Below are positions 18,114 to 26,231 of a stretch of DNA of 64,000 bases, in pieces. The DNA is from Arthrobacter sp. ES3-54 (GTDB lineage: Bacteria > Actinomycetota > Actinomycetes > Actinomycetales > Micrococcaceae). Under the pieces are notes generated by a model. The model was not told the DNA's origin, made no database searches, and saw only the letters and a list, made by a program, of their open reading frames with translations. The stretch spans positions 23,188 through 87,187 of the forward strand of contig NZ_JAQFIF010000013.1 of assembly GCF_029504395.1 (NCBI RefSeq), in the 5' to 3' direction. The position numbers were made by a program, and so were the translations under genes. Position 1 is the first letter of the stretch. Each line of letters starts with the position of its first letter.

Positions 18114-19721
18114 TTATGGAGCCGGCGCGGATGCCGTCGCGCTGGGAACCGCTGCAGCAGTCGCCGTCGCCGTCGCCTTGGCCATGATCTTCATGAGTTC
18201 GTCGTCCCGCAGCTTGGACCACGGCGACTCCGGCGATCCCTGCAGCGCAGCCTCGGGGCTGTCGGTTTGGGTCCACCATTTTGCTTCGAAGACCCGGCCT
18301 TCGAACAGCACCCGGTCGCCCTTGCGGTAGACCTTGGCCGGCTGCCACGCCGGGGCCGTGCCGGCGGGTGCCGTCAGCTGCGGCGTCGGCCTGTCTGCGG
18401 CCAGGACCGGACCAATGATGCGCCAGGGGGTTGCGGTGCCTTGGAGGACGGGATCATCCGGAGTGTCGGCGCGGGTCCACCATTTGGCCTCGTACACGTT
18501 TGAATGCCACACGATCCGCTCGCCAGCGGCGTAGGCGGTGTTTTCTGACCACACCGGATACGGGCTGGTGGAGGGGTTGTCGCTGACGACCGGGACCGGG
18601 GTCTGGGCAGCCGCAGCGGCCGGGGACGCCGACGGGCTGGCCATGACGCCCGCGCCGAGGATCGTGGCGAAGGATGAGCTTCCTTGGTCCACGCCGCTGC
18701 AGCCATCGGAGACCTTTGTGACGTCGGGGAAATTCTGGCTGCATGTGCGGTCACGGTTCAGGGACCACATGGAAAGCCGGCCGATTCCGTGGGCGCTTGT
18801 GTACGCGCTGAGCTCCTGAGCGTCCTTGAGTGTGAAAATTTCGCCGGCGATGTCGTTCTGGCCGATCATCGGCGTCAGGCCGACCTTGCGCCATACGGTT
18901 TCACTGCCGAGTTCGCTGCCGGCCGCCTGGTACAAGCCGGTCAGTTGCCGGTGGGTGGCTTCCGCGGCGGACGCCGCGTTCTCAAACATGGACCGGCCCG
19001 GCAACTTGCTCCCGCCGTAGTCCATGGTCATGGCGTTCACTCCGGCGAGGTCGACGCCTGCGGCAATCATCCGTTTCACGGCGTCTGTGCCCGCCGTCGT
19101 GAGGCCATTGGGATCCGCCGGCAGGGTCAGCCAGACACTCAGGGACTTGCCGTCGCGCTGGCGGTCCTTCTGGAGCGCGGCGACGGCGGTGGACCGCCGA
19201 TCAAGGGCTGCCGCGTTGGACAGGGCCTCGCCTTCCACGTCCAGATCGATGCTGCTGACGTTGTAGCGGTCGACGACGGTGCCGTAGGCCGACTTCAGCT
19301 TGGCAGGATCTGTGCAGCTCACGGCGAGTTCCTGGTTGGTCAGACCGCCAAAGGATACGGCCACGGTGCCGCCGAGTTGCTGCAGGCGTGCCACGCGCCG
19401 GTCCAAGTCCAGCGAGGACGCGGCGTCGGAGAGCGAGTAGGCGGCGCCCCAGGAAGGCGCGCAAGGATCCTTGGGGTCGGCGACAACGAAGGACAGCACG
19501 ACGTTTTGGGCTTCCTTGGAGACCGGGGCCTCGAAGGCGTACCGCGGGGTGGCCGTGACGTCCACATATCCGGAGAAAACGGACGGGATGGCCTCGGCCG
19601 CCCTTACGTCCTGGAAGTTGCCCCACGCAGCCACGCCGCTGGCGGCGGCAGCCACCACGGCGCCAATGAGCACGGCCAGCCGGACTGCCGATAGTTTGCG
19701 GCCTGGGAATCGTTCGGACAC
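18114..19721 (-). CDS. secreted GH18 chitinase-like protein with two CBM5/12-type modules
   Basis: The 535-residue product starts at GTG 19721 after AAGGGGGG; longer in-frame starts lack a ribosome-binding site. A signal/anchor segment (about 12-32) is followed by a GH18-type barrel: VSFGGLTN, then SSIDLDVEG (about 155-163) carrying the DxDxE catalytic pattern, and AMTMDYGG. A linker rich in Ser/Ala/Pro leads to two chitin-binding-like modules. Each has a W-x(n)-YxxGxxVxxxGxxxEAKWWT pattern (AYAAGERIVW and VYRKGDRVLF). It should hydrolyse or bind beta-1,4-linked GlcNAc polymers outside the cell. It is divergent from the GT2 gene, so it may process that polymer. Confidence 0.85.
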   Translation of the reverse strand: MSERFPGRKLSAVRLAVLIGAVVAAAASGVAAWGNFQDVRAAEAIPSVFSGYVDVTATPRYAFEAPVSKEAQNVVLSFVVADPKDPCAPSWGAAYSLSDAASSLDLDRRVARLQQLGGTVAVSFGGLTNQELAVSCTDPAKLKSAYGTVVDRYNVSSIDLDVEGEALSNAAALDRRSTAVAALQKDRQRDGKSLSVWLTLPADPNGLTTAGTDAVKRMIAAGVDLAGVNAMTMDYGGSKLPGRSMFENAASAAEATHRQLTGLYQAAGSELGSETVWRKVGLTPMIGQNDIAGEIFTLKDAQELSAYTSAHGIGRLSMWSLNRDRTCSQNFPDVTKVSDGCSGVDQGSSSFATILGAGVMASPSASPAAAAAQTPVPVVSDNPSTSPYPVWSENTAYAAGERIVWHSNVYEAKWWTRADTPDDPVLQGTATPWRIIGPVLAADRPTPQLTAPAGTAPAWQPAKVYRKGDRVLFEGRVFEAKWWTQTDSPEAALQGSPESPWSKLRDDELMKIMAKATATATAAAVPSATASAPAP

Positions 19722-19847
19722 AGGGCCCCCCTTGTGCGTCTTTAGTTGGACAGCCGGACACGCGCCCGCTGCCGGTATAAGCCTGTGTAATTTCCGGGGT
19801 GTCTGATGTCCGGCAAGCGTCTGACCTTGCATTATCATAAGGGCACT

Positions 19848-19865
19848 CACCGGAACATTCCGGTG
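19848..19865. promoter_or_regulatory. inverted repeat in the GT2 upstream region
   Basis: CACCGGAA and TTCCGGTG form perfect 8-bp arms around CA. The site lies between the divergent GH18-like and GT2 genes and upstream of the preferred GT2 start at 19929. It could be an operator or an mRNA hairpin. If translation started at 19806 instead, it would be inside the coding region. Confidence 0.4.
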
Positions 19866-19928
19866 CGGCGTGCGGGTTTTGCCGTAGGCGTGCGCCAATC
19901 TGCCGACTTTGCAGTCTTATGGGGACTA

Positions 19929-22274
19929 ATGCCAGATCAGCTTGTCTTGCCGCGCGTAGAAGCGGAAAGCGTTACCACCGAACAAAAGGGTGCGGTCCGG
20001 CGCCGTCAATGGGGGGCCGAGCGGCGTTCCGAGCCGCTGTCCATTGTTCATCCGAGACCGTCCCGTCGCAAAATAATCCTTGGCCGACTGGGAATTCTCA
20101 CGACGCTGGCGGCCTGGATAACCTACGTCATTTCGACAATTCTGAAAGAGCTCGCTGACAACCCCAATGCTGGTTTCAGGTTTCAGTTTGAGACGGTTTC
20201 CTATCTTGTCGTCGTAACATTCCTGACGTTTTCCGCCCTCATGTATCTCCTGGCCCGGCAGGGGGCCCTTTATCGGTTCCGCGACCACACCAGGGTGCCG
20301 CGCGGCGAGCTGGACCGGCACTTCGCAGATTATTCCGAGGGCATTACGGTGTTGGTGCCCTCCTACGCGGAAGAACCCCAGGTGGTGCGCGCCACGCTGT
20401 GGTCCGCGGCTCTGCAAGAGTTCCCGGATCTCAAGGTTGTCCTCCTCCTCGATGATCCGCCGCACCCCTCGGACCTCGGCGATGCGGCCCGGCTGGACAA
20501 AACCCGTGCGCTGACCGCGGAGATCGCCGCCGCGCTCCGCGTCCCGGCCGCCCGCTTCAATGCCGCCCTCGCCGATTTCCGGCGCCGGGGTAAGCCGGAC
20601 GGACCCGGCCAGGCGGCCGAGGTGGCTCTGCTGATCGCCGAATATGAGGCAGCCGCCGCATGGCTTGAATCGATGGCTGCCGGCGAAACAGTCGAGGACC
20701 ACGTCGACGAATTCTTTGTCGACCTCGTCCTGATGGGCCTGGCCCGCGAGCTGAGGCTCGTGCTCCTGGGACTGAACGGCGCACTGGCCCAGCAGACCTC
20801 GCCGCCGCGCTCGCGGATCGAAGAGCTGTACCTCCGGCTGACCTGGATCTTCAACGTCTCCACCGAAACGTTCGAACGCAAGAAGTACGCCAGCCTTTCA
20901 CACGAGGCGAACAAGGCCATGAACCTCAACGCCTACATTTCGCTGATGGGCCACACCTGGCACAAGGAAACCACCGCCGACGGCGTGGTCCTGCGCAAGG
21001 TGGCGGACGGCGTCGTTCCTGCCACGGACGGCGAGATCATGGAGGTCCGTGATACGACCTATCTGTTGACGCTCGACGCCGATTCTCTGCTTCTGCGCGA
21101 CTACTGCCTCCGGCTGGTCTACTTCCTGGAATCGGCCGGGAACGAGCGCGTCGCGGTGACCCAGACGCCGTACTCTTCCTTTCGTGGCGCCCCCACCCGC
21201 ATCGAGCGGGTCGCCGGAGCCACTACCGACCTCCAGCACATCCTCCACCAGGGCATGAGCTACTACGGTGCGACCTTCTGGGTGGGCGCTAACGCCGTCA
21301 TCCGCAAGCGCGCTCTGGAGGACATCGTTGAGGTGGAGACCACTGGCGGCTTCGAGATCCGGACCTACATCCAGGACCGGACCGTCATCGAAGACACCGA
21401 GTCCAGCATCGACCTCGGTCAGCACGGCTGGACCCTGGTGAACTATCCGGAACGGCTCAGCTACAGCGCCACGCCCCCGGACTTCGGCTCCCTCGTGGTC
21501 CAGCGCCGGCGCTGGGCAAATGGCGGCCTGCTGATCCTGCCCAAGCTGTGGGTTCAGCTCCGGCAGCACAGGTCCGAGCGCCGCGCGATCCTGTTCCGGG
21601 AGGTGCTGCTCCGGGTGAACTACATGGCGTCCATCGCCTGGGCAAGCTTCGGCCTCGTCTTCCTGCTGGCGTACCCCTATGACAGCCGGCTGCTGAGCCC
21701 GATCGTGTTCCTCGCGGCCCTGCCGTATTTCCTGGCCATGGGCAGCGACTTGCGCGACTGCGGGCACCGCTTCAGCGACATCCTCCGGATCTATGGCTTC
21801 AACCTTGTGCTGCTGCCGGTCAACCTGGCGGGCGTGCTGAAGTCGCTGCAACAGGCAGTTACCGGTGACAAGATTCCCTTCGCCCGCACCCCCAAGGTCA
21901 AGGACCGCACCGCGGCCCCGGCAATTTACGTCCTCACGCCGTACGCGATCGTCGCCTTCTCGTTGCTGACCGTCTGGCGCGACGCGCAAGTGGGGAACTG
22001 GGGCAACGTGGCCTTCGCCACCATCAACGCCGTCCTGGCCGCGGGCGCGATCCGGGCCTACATCGGAGTCTTCAACTCCGCTGTGGATGTCTTCCTCGGG
22101 ATGGTTAACTGGCTGTATGTCAGTCCCCGGCCCAAGAAAGTGCAGGAGAGCCCCGTGATTGCCAAGACTGCAGAGGAAGTCGACTGGGAAACGATTCTCT
22201 ATCACGGCGACCGACGGCTGAACCGTGATCTCCGTGGCTCCGCGGACCGCCGCCGTCGGATTGCCGTCCGATGA
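19929..22274 (+). CDS. processive family 2 glycosyltransferase (membrane polysaccharide synthase)
   Basis: The product has 781 residues from ATG 19929; an in-frame ATG at 19806 is possible but would put a hairpin in the coding region. Two TM segments at about 45-105 precede a cytoplasmic GT2 domain. It has TVLVPSYAEEPQVVRATLWS, the metal-binding TLDADS, the acceptor-site EDTESSID and QRRRW (the QxxRW of processive synthases). Several C-terminal TM helices follow. Such enzymes polymerise sugars from UDP-sugar and extrude the chain, like cellulose or poly-GlcNAc synthases; the sugar is not certain. It forms an operon by ATGA overlap with a STAS-like protein and a GGDEF-EAL protein, so c-di-GMP-linked biofilm matrix production is likely. 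Confidence 0.87.
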   Translation: MPDQLVLPRVEAESVTTEQKGAVRRRQWGAERRSEPLSIVHPRPSRRKIILGRLGILTTLAAWITYVISTILKELADNPNAGFRFQFETVSYLVVVTFLTFSALMYLLARQGALYRFRDHTRVPRGELDRHFADYSEGITVLVPSYAEEPQVVRATLWSAALQEFPDLKVVLLLDDPPHPSDLGDAARLDKTRALTAEIAAALRVPAARFNAALADFRRRGKPDGPGQAAEVALLIAEYEAAAAWLESMAAGETVEDHVDEFFVDLVLMGLARELRLVLLGLNGALAQQTSPPRSRIEELYLRLTWIFNVSTETFERKKYASLSHEANKAMNLNAYISLMGHTWHKETTADGVVLRKVADGVVPATDGEIMEVRDTTYLLTLDADSLLLRDYCLRLVYFLESAGNERVAVTQTPYSSFRGAPTRIERVAGATTDLQHILHQGMSYYGATFWVGANAVIRKRALEDIVEVETTGGFEIRTYIQDRTVIEDTESSIDLGQHGWTLVNYPERLSYSATPPDFGSLVVQRRRWANGGLLILPKLWVQLRQHRSERRAILFREVLLRVNYMASIAWASFGLVFLLAYPYDSRLLSPIVFLAALPYFLAMGSDLRDCGHRFSDILRIYGFNLVLLPVNLAGVLKSLQQAVTGDKIPFARTPKVKDRTAAPAIYVLTPYAIVAFSLLTVWRDAQVGNWGNVAFATINAVLAAGAIRAYIGVFNSAVDVFLGMVNWLYVSPRPKKVQESPVIAKTAEEVDWETILYHGDRRLNRDLRGSADRRRRIAVR

Positions 22275-22789
22275 CGCTCGAGGCACTGGCCGGGCCGGAC
22301 GAACGGCTGCCGGAGGAGGCGTTGCCGGACGAGCGGTTGCCGGAGGAGGCGGCCGGCGCCGTCCTGGGCGCGGCGCCCGTTGCAGCGGCCCGGGCGATCG
22401 ACGGGGCCGTCGCGGATGGCATTGCCGGCCGTGCCATCGGCGTGCGGATGATCGACGGCGGAATCATCGAGGTCCTGCTGCCGGCCAATCAGGAGATCGA
22501 AGGTCCCGAGGCGCGCATCGCCGGTGAAACCGTCCGTTCCCTCGCCGCGGGACGGCGGATGCCGGTGCTTTTGGTGATCACCGGCGTCGTCGGTGTCAGC
22601 ATGGAGGCGCGGCAGGTCTACAGCGGTTCCATTGCGGCGACAGCGTTCGCGCTGGTAGGCGAGAGCCCGGTGGACCGGGTCATTGCCCACTACCTCCTTC
22701 GGTCCAGAAGCGAGACCATCCCCGCGCAGTTCTTCACCTCAGAGTCCGCGGCCGTCGAATGGCTAAGGCAGCATGTCCGTGAAGAATGA
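22271..22789 (+). CDS. STAS/SpoIIAA-like (DUF7793-like) protein
   Basis: The 172-residue product has an N-terminal Ala/Glu-rich segment with a short internal duplication (LPEEALPDERLPEEA, residues about 12-27). A domain of about 120 residues then begins GVRMIDGGIIEVLLPAN and continues with PVLLVITGVVGVSMEARQVY. This resembles the STAS-like regulatory fold seen in actinobacterial proteins beside GGDEF genes. No enzyme motif is visible. It overlaps the GT2 gene by ATGA and the GGDEF-EAL gene by 17 nt. It may tune synthase or cyclase activity by protein contacts; this is inference from context. Confidence 0.62.
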   Translation: MTLEALAGPDERLPEEALPDERLPEEAAGAVLGAAPVAAARAIDGAVADGIAGRAIGVRMIDGGIIEVLLPANQEIEGPEARIAGETVRSLAAGRRMPVLLVITGVVGVSMEARQVYSGSIAATAFALVGESPVDRVIAHYLLRSRSETIPAQFFTSESAAVEWLRQHVREE

Positions 22790-24311
22790 GGCGCCGGACC
22801 CCAGGCTGCACGCCCTCGTGGAAGGCATCGTGCGGATCGCCGGGGGCGATCTGAGCACCAGGATCCCGCACTCGGGTGCGCGCGACGACGTCGCCGCTGT
22901 CATTGCCGGCATCAACCTGATGGCCGATGACCTGCAGACCATCTACCAGGAGCTGGAGGACCGGGTCGAAAGCCGCACGGCCATGCTGCGAGCGGCGCAG
23001 GTGGAACTCGAACGCATGGCGCTCACCGACCCCCTGACCCAACTCGCCAACCGGACGGCACTGAACTCGGTCCTGAGCCATGCCCTGGCGGAGTCCTCGC
23101 GCGGCGAGATGCCGCCGGCACTGCTGATTCTCGATCTCGATTCCTTCAAGGGCATTAACGACACCCTGGGGCACAGCGCCGGCGACGACGTCCTGCGCGT
23201 CATCGCGCGCCGGCTCCAGAACGCCGTCCGCGAAACGGATACCGTGGCGCGCCTCGGCGGCGACGAATTCGCCGTCATGCTGCCGAAGTCCAATCTGGTC
23301 CGGGCACGCAGAGTGGCGAATAGGATCCTCACGGCGCTCAGCGAGAGCCTCGACGTCGGGGACCTGAAAATCACCTGCGGAACGAGCATCGGCCTGCGGA
23401 TCGCGGAACCCGGCCAGTCCGTTGACGATCTGGTCATGGAGGCCGACACGGCGATGTACGCGGCGAAGGCACAGCCGCACAGCAGCATCAAAGTGTTCGA
23501 ACCCGCCCTGCTGTACGCCCGCCGGCTGCAGAGCGTCATGATTACCGAAATGCGCGAAGCCATCCTGCAGGACCAGCTGACCCTGCACTACCAGCCGGTG
23601 GTGGACCTCGCCTCGGGCCGGATCGAGGGCGTCGAGGCGCTGGTCCGGTGGAACCACCCGGAACGTGGTCTTCTCATGCCGGACCAGTTCATTCCCCTGG
23701 CCGAGGAAACCGGCATGATCGTTGACCTGGGCCATTGGGTGCTGCGCAATGCAGTGCGTCAGTTGCGCAAATGGCAGCAGGAACAGCAGGTGGACAGCAC
23801 GTTCAACGTCCGCGTCAACATTTCCACCACCGAACTTCAGAATCTCGAACTGATCGAACATGTGCGCGACATCCTCAGGGAGACTGGCGTGGATGCATCA
23901 AACCTGATCGTGGAACTCACGGAGTCGATGGCGGTCAACGGCGGGGACGTGGACCAGTATTCGCTCAACGGCCTGCGGCGCCTCGGTGTGCAGCTCGAGA
24001 TCGATGACTTCGGGACCGGCTACTCCTCCATCAGCTACCTGCGCAAGCTGCCCGTGAACGTGGTCAAGATCGACCGGAGCCTGATCAGCGGCTTGGGCGA
24101 CGACGAGGAGCAGCGGGACTTCGTGGCCGCGGTGCTGCATCTGATCCACGCCTGCGGACTCAAGGCGCTGGCCGAGGGCATCGAGACGGCGGAGCAGGCC
24201 GACGTTCTCCGGGAGATGGGCTGCGGCAGTGGCCAGGGCTACTATTTCGGCCGGCCGGCCCCGGCAGCGGAGATTATGGTGTTGATTGGCCGGGGTAAAT
24301 TCGGTTCTTAG
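22773..24311 (+). CDS. GGDEF-EAL bifunctional c-di-GMP signalling protein
   Basis: The 512-residue cytoplasmic protein starts with a HAMP-like/coiled region (about 10-85). The GGDEF domain follows: DPLTQLANRTAL, DLDSFKGINDTLGH and an intact RLGGDEFAV at about 160-168. The EAL domain then has EGVEALVRW, NISTTELQN, ELTES, DDFGTGYSS and KIDRSLI. Both active-site sets look complete, so it may make and degrade c-di-GMP, or sense GTP through one half. There are no TM segments. It is the last gene of the GT2 operon, which fits local c-di-GMP control of polysaccharide synthesis. Confidence 0.94.
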   Translation: MSVKNEAPDPRLHALVEGIVRIAGGDLSTRIPHSGARDDVAAVIAGINLMADDLQTIYQELEDRVESRTAMLRAAQVELERMALTDPLTQLANRTALNSVLSHALAESSRGEMPPALLILDLDSFKGINDTLGHSAGDDVLRVIARRLQNAVRETDTVARLGGDEFAVMLPKSNLVRARRVANRILTALSESLDVGDLKITCGTSIGLRIAEPGQSVDDLVMEADTAMYAAKAQPHSSIKVFEPALLYARRLQSVMITEMREAILQDQLTLHYQPVVDLASGRIEGVEALVRWNHPERGLLMPDQFIPLAEETGMIVDLGHWVLRNAVRQLRKWQQEQQVDSTFNVRVNISTTELQNLELIEHVRDILRETGVDASNLIVELTESMAVNGGDVDQYSLNGLRRLGVQLEIDDFGTGYSSISYLRKLPVNVVKIDRSLISGLGDDEEQRDFVAAVLHLIHACGLKALAEGIETAEQADVLREMGCGSGQGYYFGRPAPAAEIMVLIGRGKFGS

Positions 24312-24342
24312 TGCAAGGTCTTGATGTATATTTTCGGAAGTT

Positions 24343-24389
24343 AAAAAGCGGCGGCGGATGCCGGAATCATTTCCTGCACCCGCCGCCTG
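24343..24389. terminator. bidirectional terminator between convergent genes
   Basis: GGCGGCGGATGCC pairs with a GC-rich GGTGCAGG/CACCCGCCGCC region around a loop of about 13 nt. On the minus strand the stem is followed by GCTTTTTAA, a proper T run. It separates the GGDEF-EAL gene from the convergent small peptide gene. Confidence 0.8.
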
Positions 24390-24404
24390 TCAAAGCAGTC
24401 TCCG

Positions 24405-24554
24405 CTACTTCTTGATGGAGTCCGGCCACCAGCCGACGGCTACGACTGAGCTCTGGCTGGAAGTGCCAGCTGCAGCAGAAATGGCTGCGGAGGCGGACAT
24501 TCCTGCGACCGCCAGCGCACCGGCGACGAGGAGTGTTGCAAGGGTCTTCTTCAT
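24405..24554 (-). CDS. 49-residue secreted peptide (pheromone-like precursor)
   Basis: The ATG at 24554 has AGGAG 6 nt upstream and a TATACT -10-like box at 24612-24617 on the minus strand; a terminator follows the stop. The product has a classic signal peptide (MKKTLATLLVAGALAVAG then MSASAA) and a short mature tail ending SSVVAVGWWPDSIKK. I know no family for it. The layout (short exported peptide, divergent TPR protein) resembles peptide-pheromone/receptor pairs. The tail with paired Trp recalls streptococcal XIP-like signals only superficially. Alternatives are a cell-surface peptide or a small toxin. Confidence 0.78.
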   Translation of the reverse strand: MKKTLATLLVAGALAVAGMSASAAISAAAGTSSQSSVVAVGWWPDSIKK

Positions 24555-24611
24555 TAGGACTCCTGATACGTAAGAGGCTGATGTGACTCATGTGACTTAT
24601 GGTGCAGATTT

Positions 24612-24617
24612 AGTATA
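24612..24617 (-). promoter_or_regulatory. candidate -10 element of the secreted peptide gene
   Basis: TATACT on the minus strand lies 58 bp before the peptide start. No convincing -35 at 17 bp is seen; TTACAC lies 21 bp upstream. Transcription would start near 24605. Confidence 0.45.
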
Positions 24618-24759
24618 GGGCCAAACGACACGCCGTTGTGTAACGATTCGTTCCGCAATGAACGGTTTCGTGTTATTCGCGCGAAGCTGCGGAAGTCCTG
24701 AGTCAATATTGCGCAGGTCTTGCTTGCGCGGTTTGTTCGTTTCCGCTCCCGCGGCAACG

Positions 24760-24765
24760 GATAAT
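24760..24765 (+). promoter_or_regulatory. candidate -10 element giving a leaderless TPR mRNA
   Basis: GATAAT stands 6 nt before the ATG of the TPR gene, which has no Shine-Dalgarno sequence. Transcription would start at the A of the ATG. Several other genes in the window show the same arrangement. Confidence 0.5.
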
Positions 24766-24771
24766 TGAGAC

Positions 24772-25794
24772 ATGCAACAAAGCTCCGTTTCACCCTCGTA
24801 CGCCGCTGCAGAGCTGCAGGCGCGCGAACACCGGTCCAGTCACGACTTCCGCGAGGCCGCGAACGCCGCACAGGTCGCCGCGGACATTGCCAGTGCCGAA
24901 GGTGATTCGTCCTCGTGGTGGCACATGACGTTGTTCCGGGCCGAGAGTCTCCTTGCCGCCGGGGACTTCGAAGCCTGCGCGGAGGTTGCGGCGGCGCTGG
25001 TCGCTCAACCCCGGGACGGGAACCTGCAGCTTCAGGCGCAGGTGCACATCCTGCTGGCTCAGAGCCGCCAGGGCCTGGGGCTGCTCGAACAGGCGGCCGA
25101 TGAGGCCAAGGTTGCAGCCGACCTCATGAACGGCGAAGACGACGTCGAGATAGCAGTCAAAGCCCGGCAGGCGCTCATCGCGGCTCTCGCCGACAGCGGG
25201 AGACTCGACGAAGCGTGGTCCGAAAGCCTCATAATGGCGGACGTCATTTCGGGTGAAGTCGATGATCAATTAGTAGGCAAGGCGTACTGGGTCATCGGAA
25301 ATGTCGCCTTTCTTTGCAGCAAGGTAGCCGAGGGGCTGCACTATCACGAGCTCGCCGCCGCTACCTTTTCACCCGCCCGGAACCTCACTGTCTGGGCGAA
25401 ATTCAATAAGGCTTCCGCGGCCATGCGGCTCGCCGCCGATGTTGCGGACGCAGACACCCTGCGTTGCATTGAACGCGCAGAACTGGCCACAGATGTCATT
25501 GGCGGCACCGATGAGGATCACATATTGCTCAAGCTGAACCGCGGCCACTGGAATTTCCTGGCTGGGGATCAGAAATCGGCGGTCGATACTCTTGATGACA
25601 TTTTCCCGGTCCCCGAAAAGACGTCGCCGCAAATACTGGGCGAGGCATATCTGTTGCTGGGCCGGTCCCACGCCGCCTTGGGACACCGGGCCGAAGCCCG
25701 GAAATATCTGCTGGAGGCCGCCGACCACTTCGAAAAGGCAGGCGCCCCGCAGCGTGCGGAGCAGGCCCTTGAACTCATCGCGGACATGGCCTGA
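24772..25794 (+). CDS. tetratricopeptide-repeat (TPR) protein, possible peptide receptor
   Basis: The 340-residue protein is almost wholly helical. Successive TPR-like pairs run along it, such as FREAANAAQVAADIASAEG, LEQAADEAKVAADLM and GEAYLLLGRSHAALGHRAEARKYLLEAADHFEKAG. No signal peptide, membrane segment or helix-turn-helix is visible. TPR scaffolds bind proteins or peptides; Rap- and AimR-type receptors use the same architecture. It is divergent from the small secreted peptide gene, with 217 bp between starts. The link between the two is inference from position. It ends against the repeat array at 25.8 kb. Confidence 0.8.
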   Translation: MQQSSVSPSYAAAELQAREHRSSHDFREAANAAQVAADIASAEGDSSSWWHMTLFRAESLLAAGDFEACAEVAAALVAQPRDGNLQLQAQVHILLAQSRQGLGLLEQAADEAKVAADLMNGEDDVEIAVKARQALIAALADSGRLDEAWSESLIMADVISGEVDDQLVGKAYWVIGNVAFLCSKVAEGLHYHELAAATFSPARNLTVWAKFNKASAAMRLAADVADADTLRCIERAELATDVIGGTDEDHILLKLNRGHWNFLAGDQKSAVDTLDDIFPVPEKTSPQILGEAYLLLGRSHAALGHRAEARKYLLEAADHFEKAGAPQRAEQALELIADMA

Positions 25795-25800
25795 ACGTCC

Positions 25801-26003
25801 GCTGACGTGGACACGCCCTCTGCTGGCGTTAAGGACTGCACATGCACCTCGCACGGGTGGGTGGACGTGCCCAGTCTGGGCGCTGACGTGGACATGCCCT
25901 CCTTTGCGGTGAGGACTCGATATGCCCCTCGCACGGGTGGGTGGACCTGCCCAGTCTGAGGGCTGGTGTGGACATGCCCTCCTCTGGCGGTGAGGACTGG
26001 ACA
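25801..26003. repeat. 81-bp tandem repeat, two full copies and one partial
   Basis: Units start at 25801 (GCTGACGTGGACACGCCC), 25882 (GCTGACGTGGACATGCCC) and 25963 (CTGGTGTGGACATGCCC); the third is truncated. Each full unit includes CTCGCACGGGTGGGTGGAC and CCCAGTCTG. This is the first part of a 419-bp gene-free gap between the convergent TPR and membrane-protein genes. I see no ORF or RNA gene in it. Confidence 0.9.
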
Positions 26004-26037
26004 TAACGGCAAGATGTCCCCGGACCGGGCTTAACAC

Positions 26038-26231
26038 TGGACATGTCCCGCCCTTGAGGCCGAGTGCGAGGGAAGAGTCCAGCGGCCGCGACTAAGGCTG
26101 GACATGTCCTGCGCCCGAGGCGGAGTGCGAGGGAAGAGTCCAGCGGCCGCGACTAAGGCTGGACATGTCCCGCGCTTGAGGCGGAGTGCGAGGGAAGAGT
26201 CCAGTGGTCGCGACTAAGGCTGGACATGTCC
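26038..26231. repeat. 61-bp tandem repeat carrying a perfect GGACATGTCC palindrome
   Basis: TGGACATGTCC occurs at 26038, 26099, 26160 and 26221, an exact 61-bp period, with GAGTGCGAGGGAAGAGTCCA in each of the three full units. GGACATGTCC is its own reverse complement. The last copy encodes part of the C-terminus of the membrane-protein gene on the minus strand. Confidence 0.93.

Noticed and set aside
24358..24573. 71-residue plus-strand ORF opposite the secreted peptide gene
   Set aside because: No ribosome-binding site, and it begins inside a terminator stem. The minus-strand peptide has a signal peptide, ribosome-binding site and terminator.
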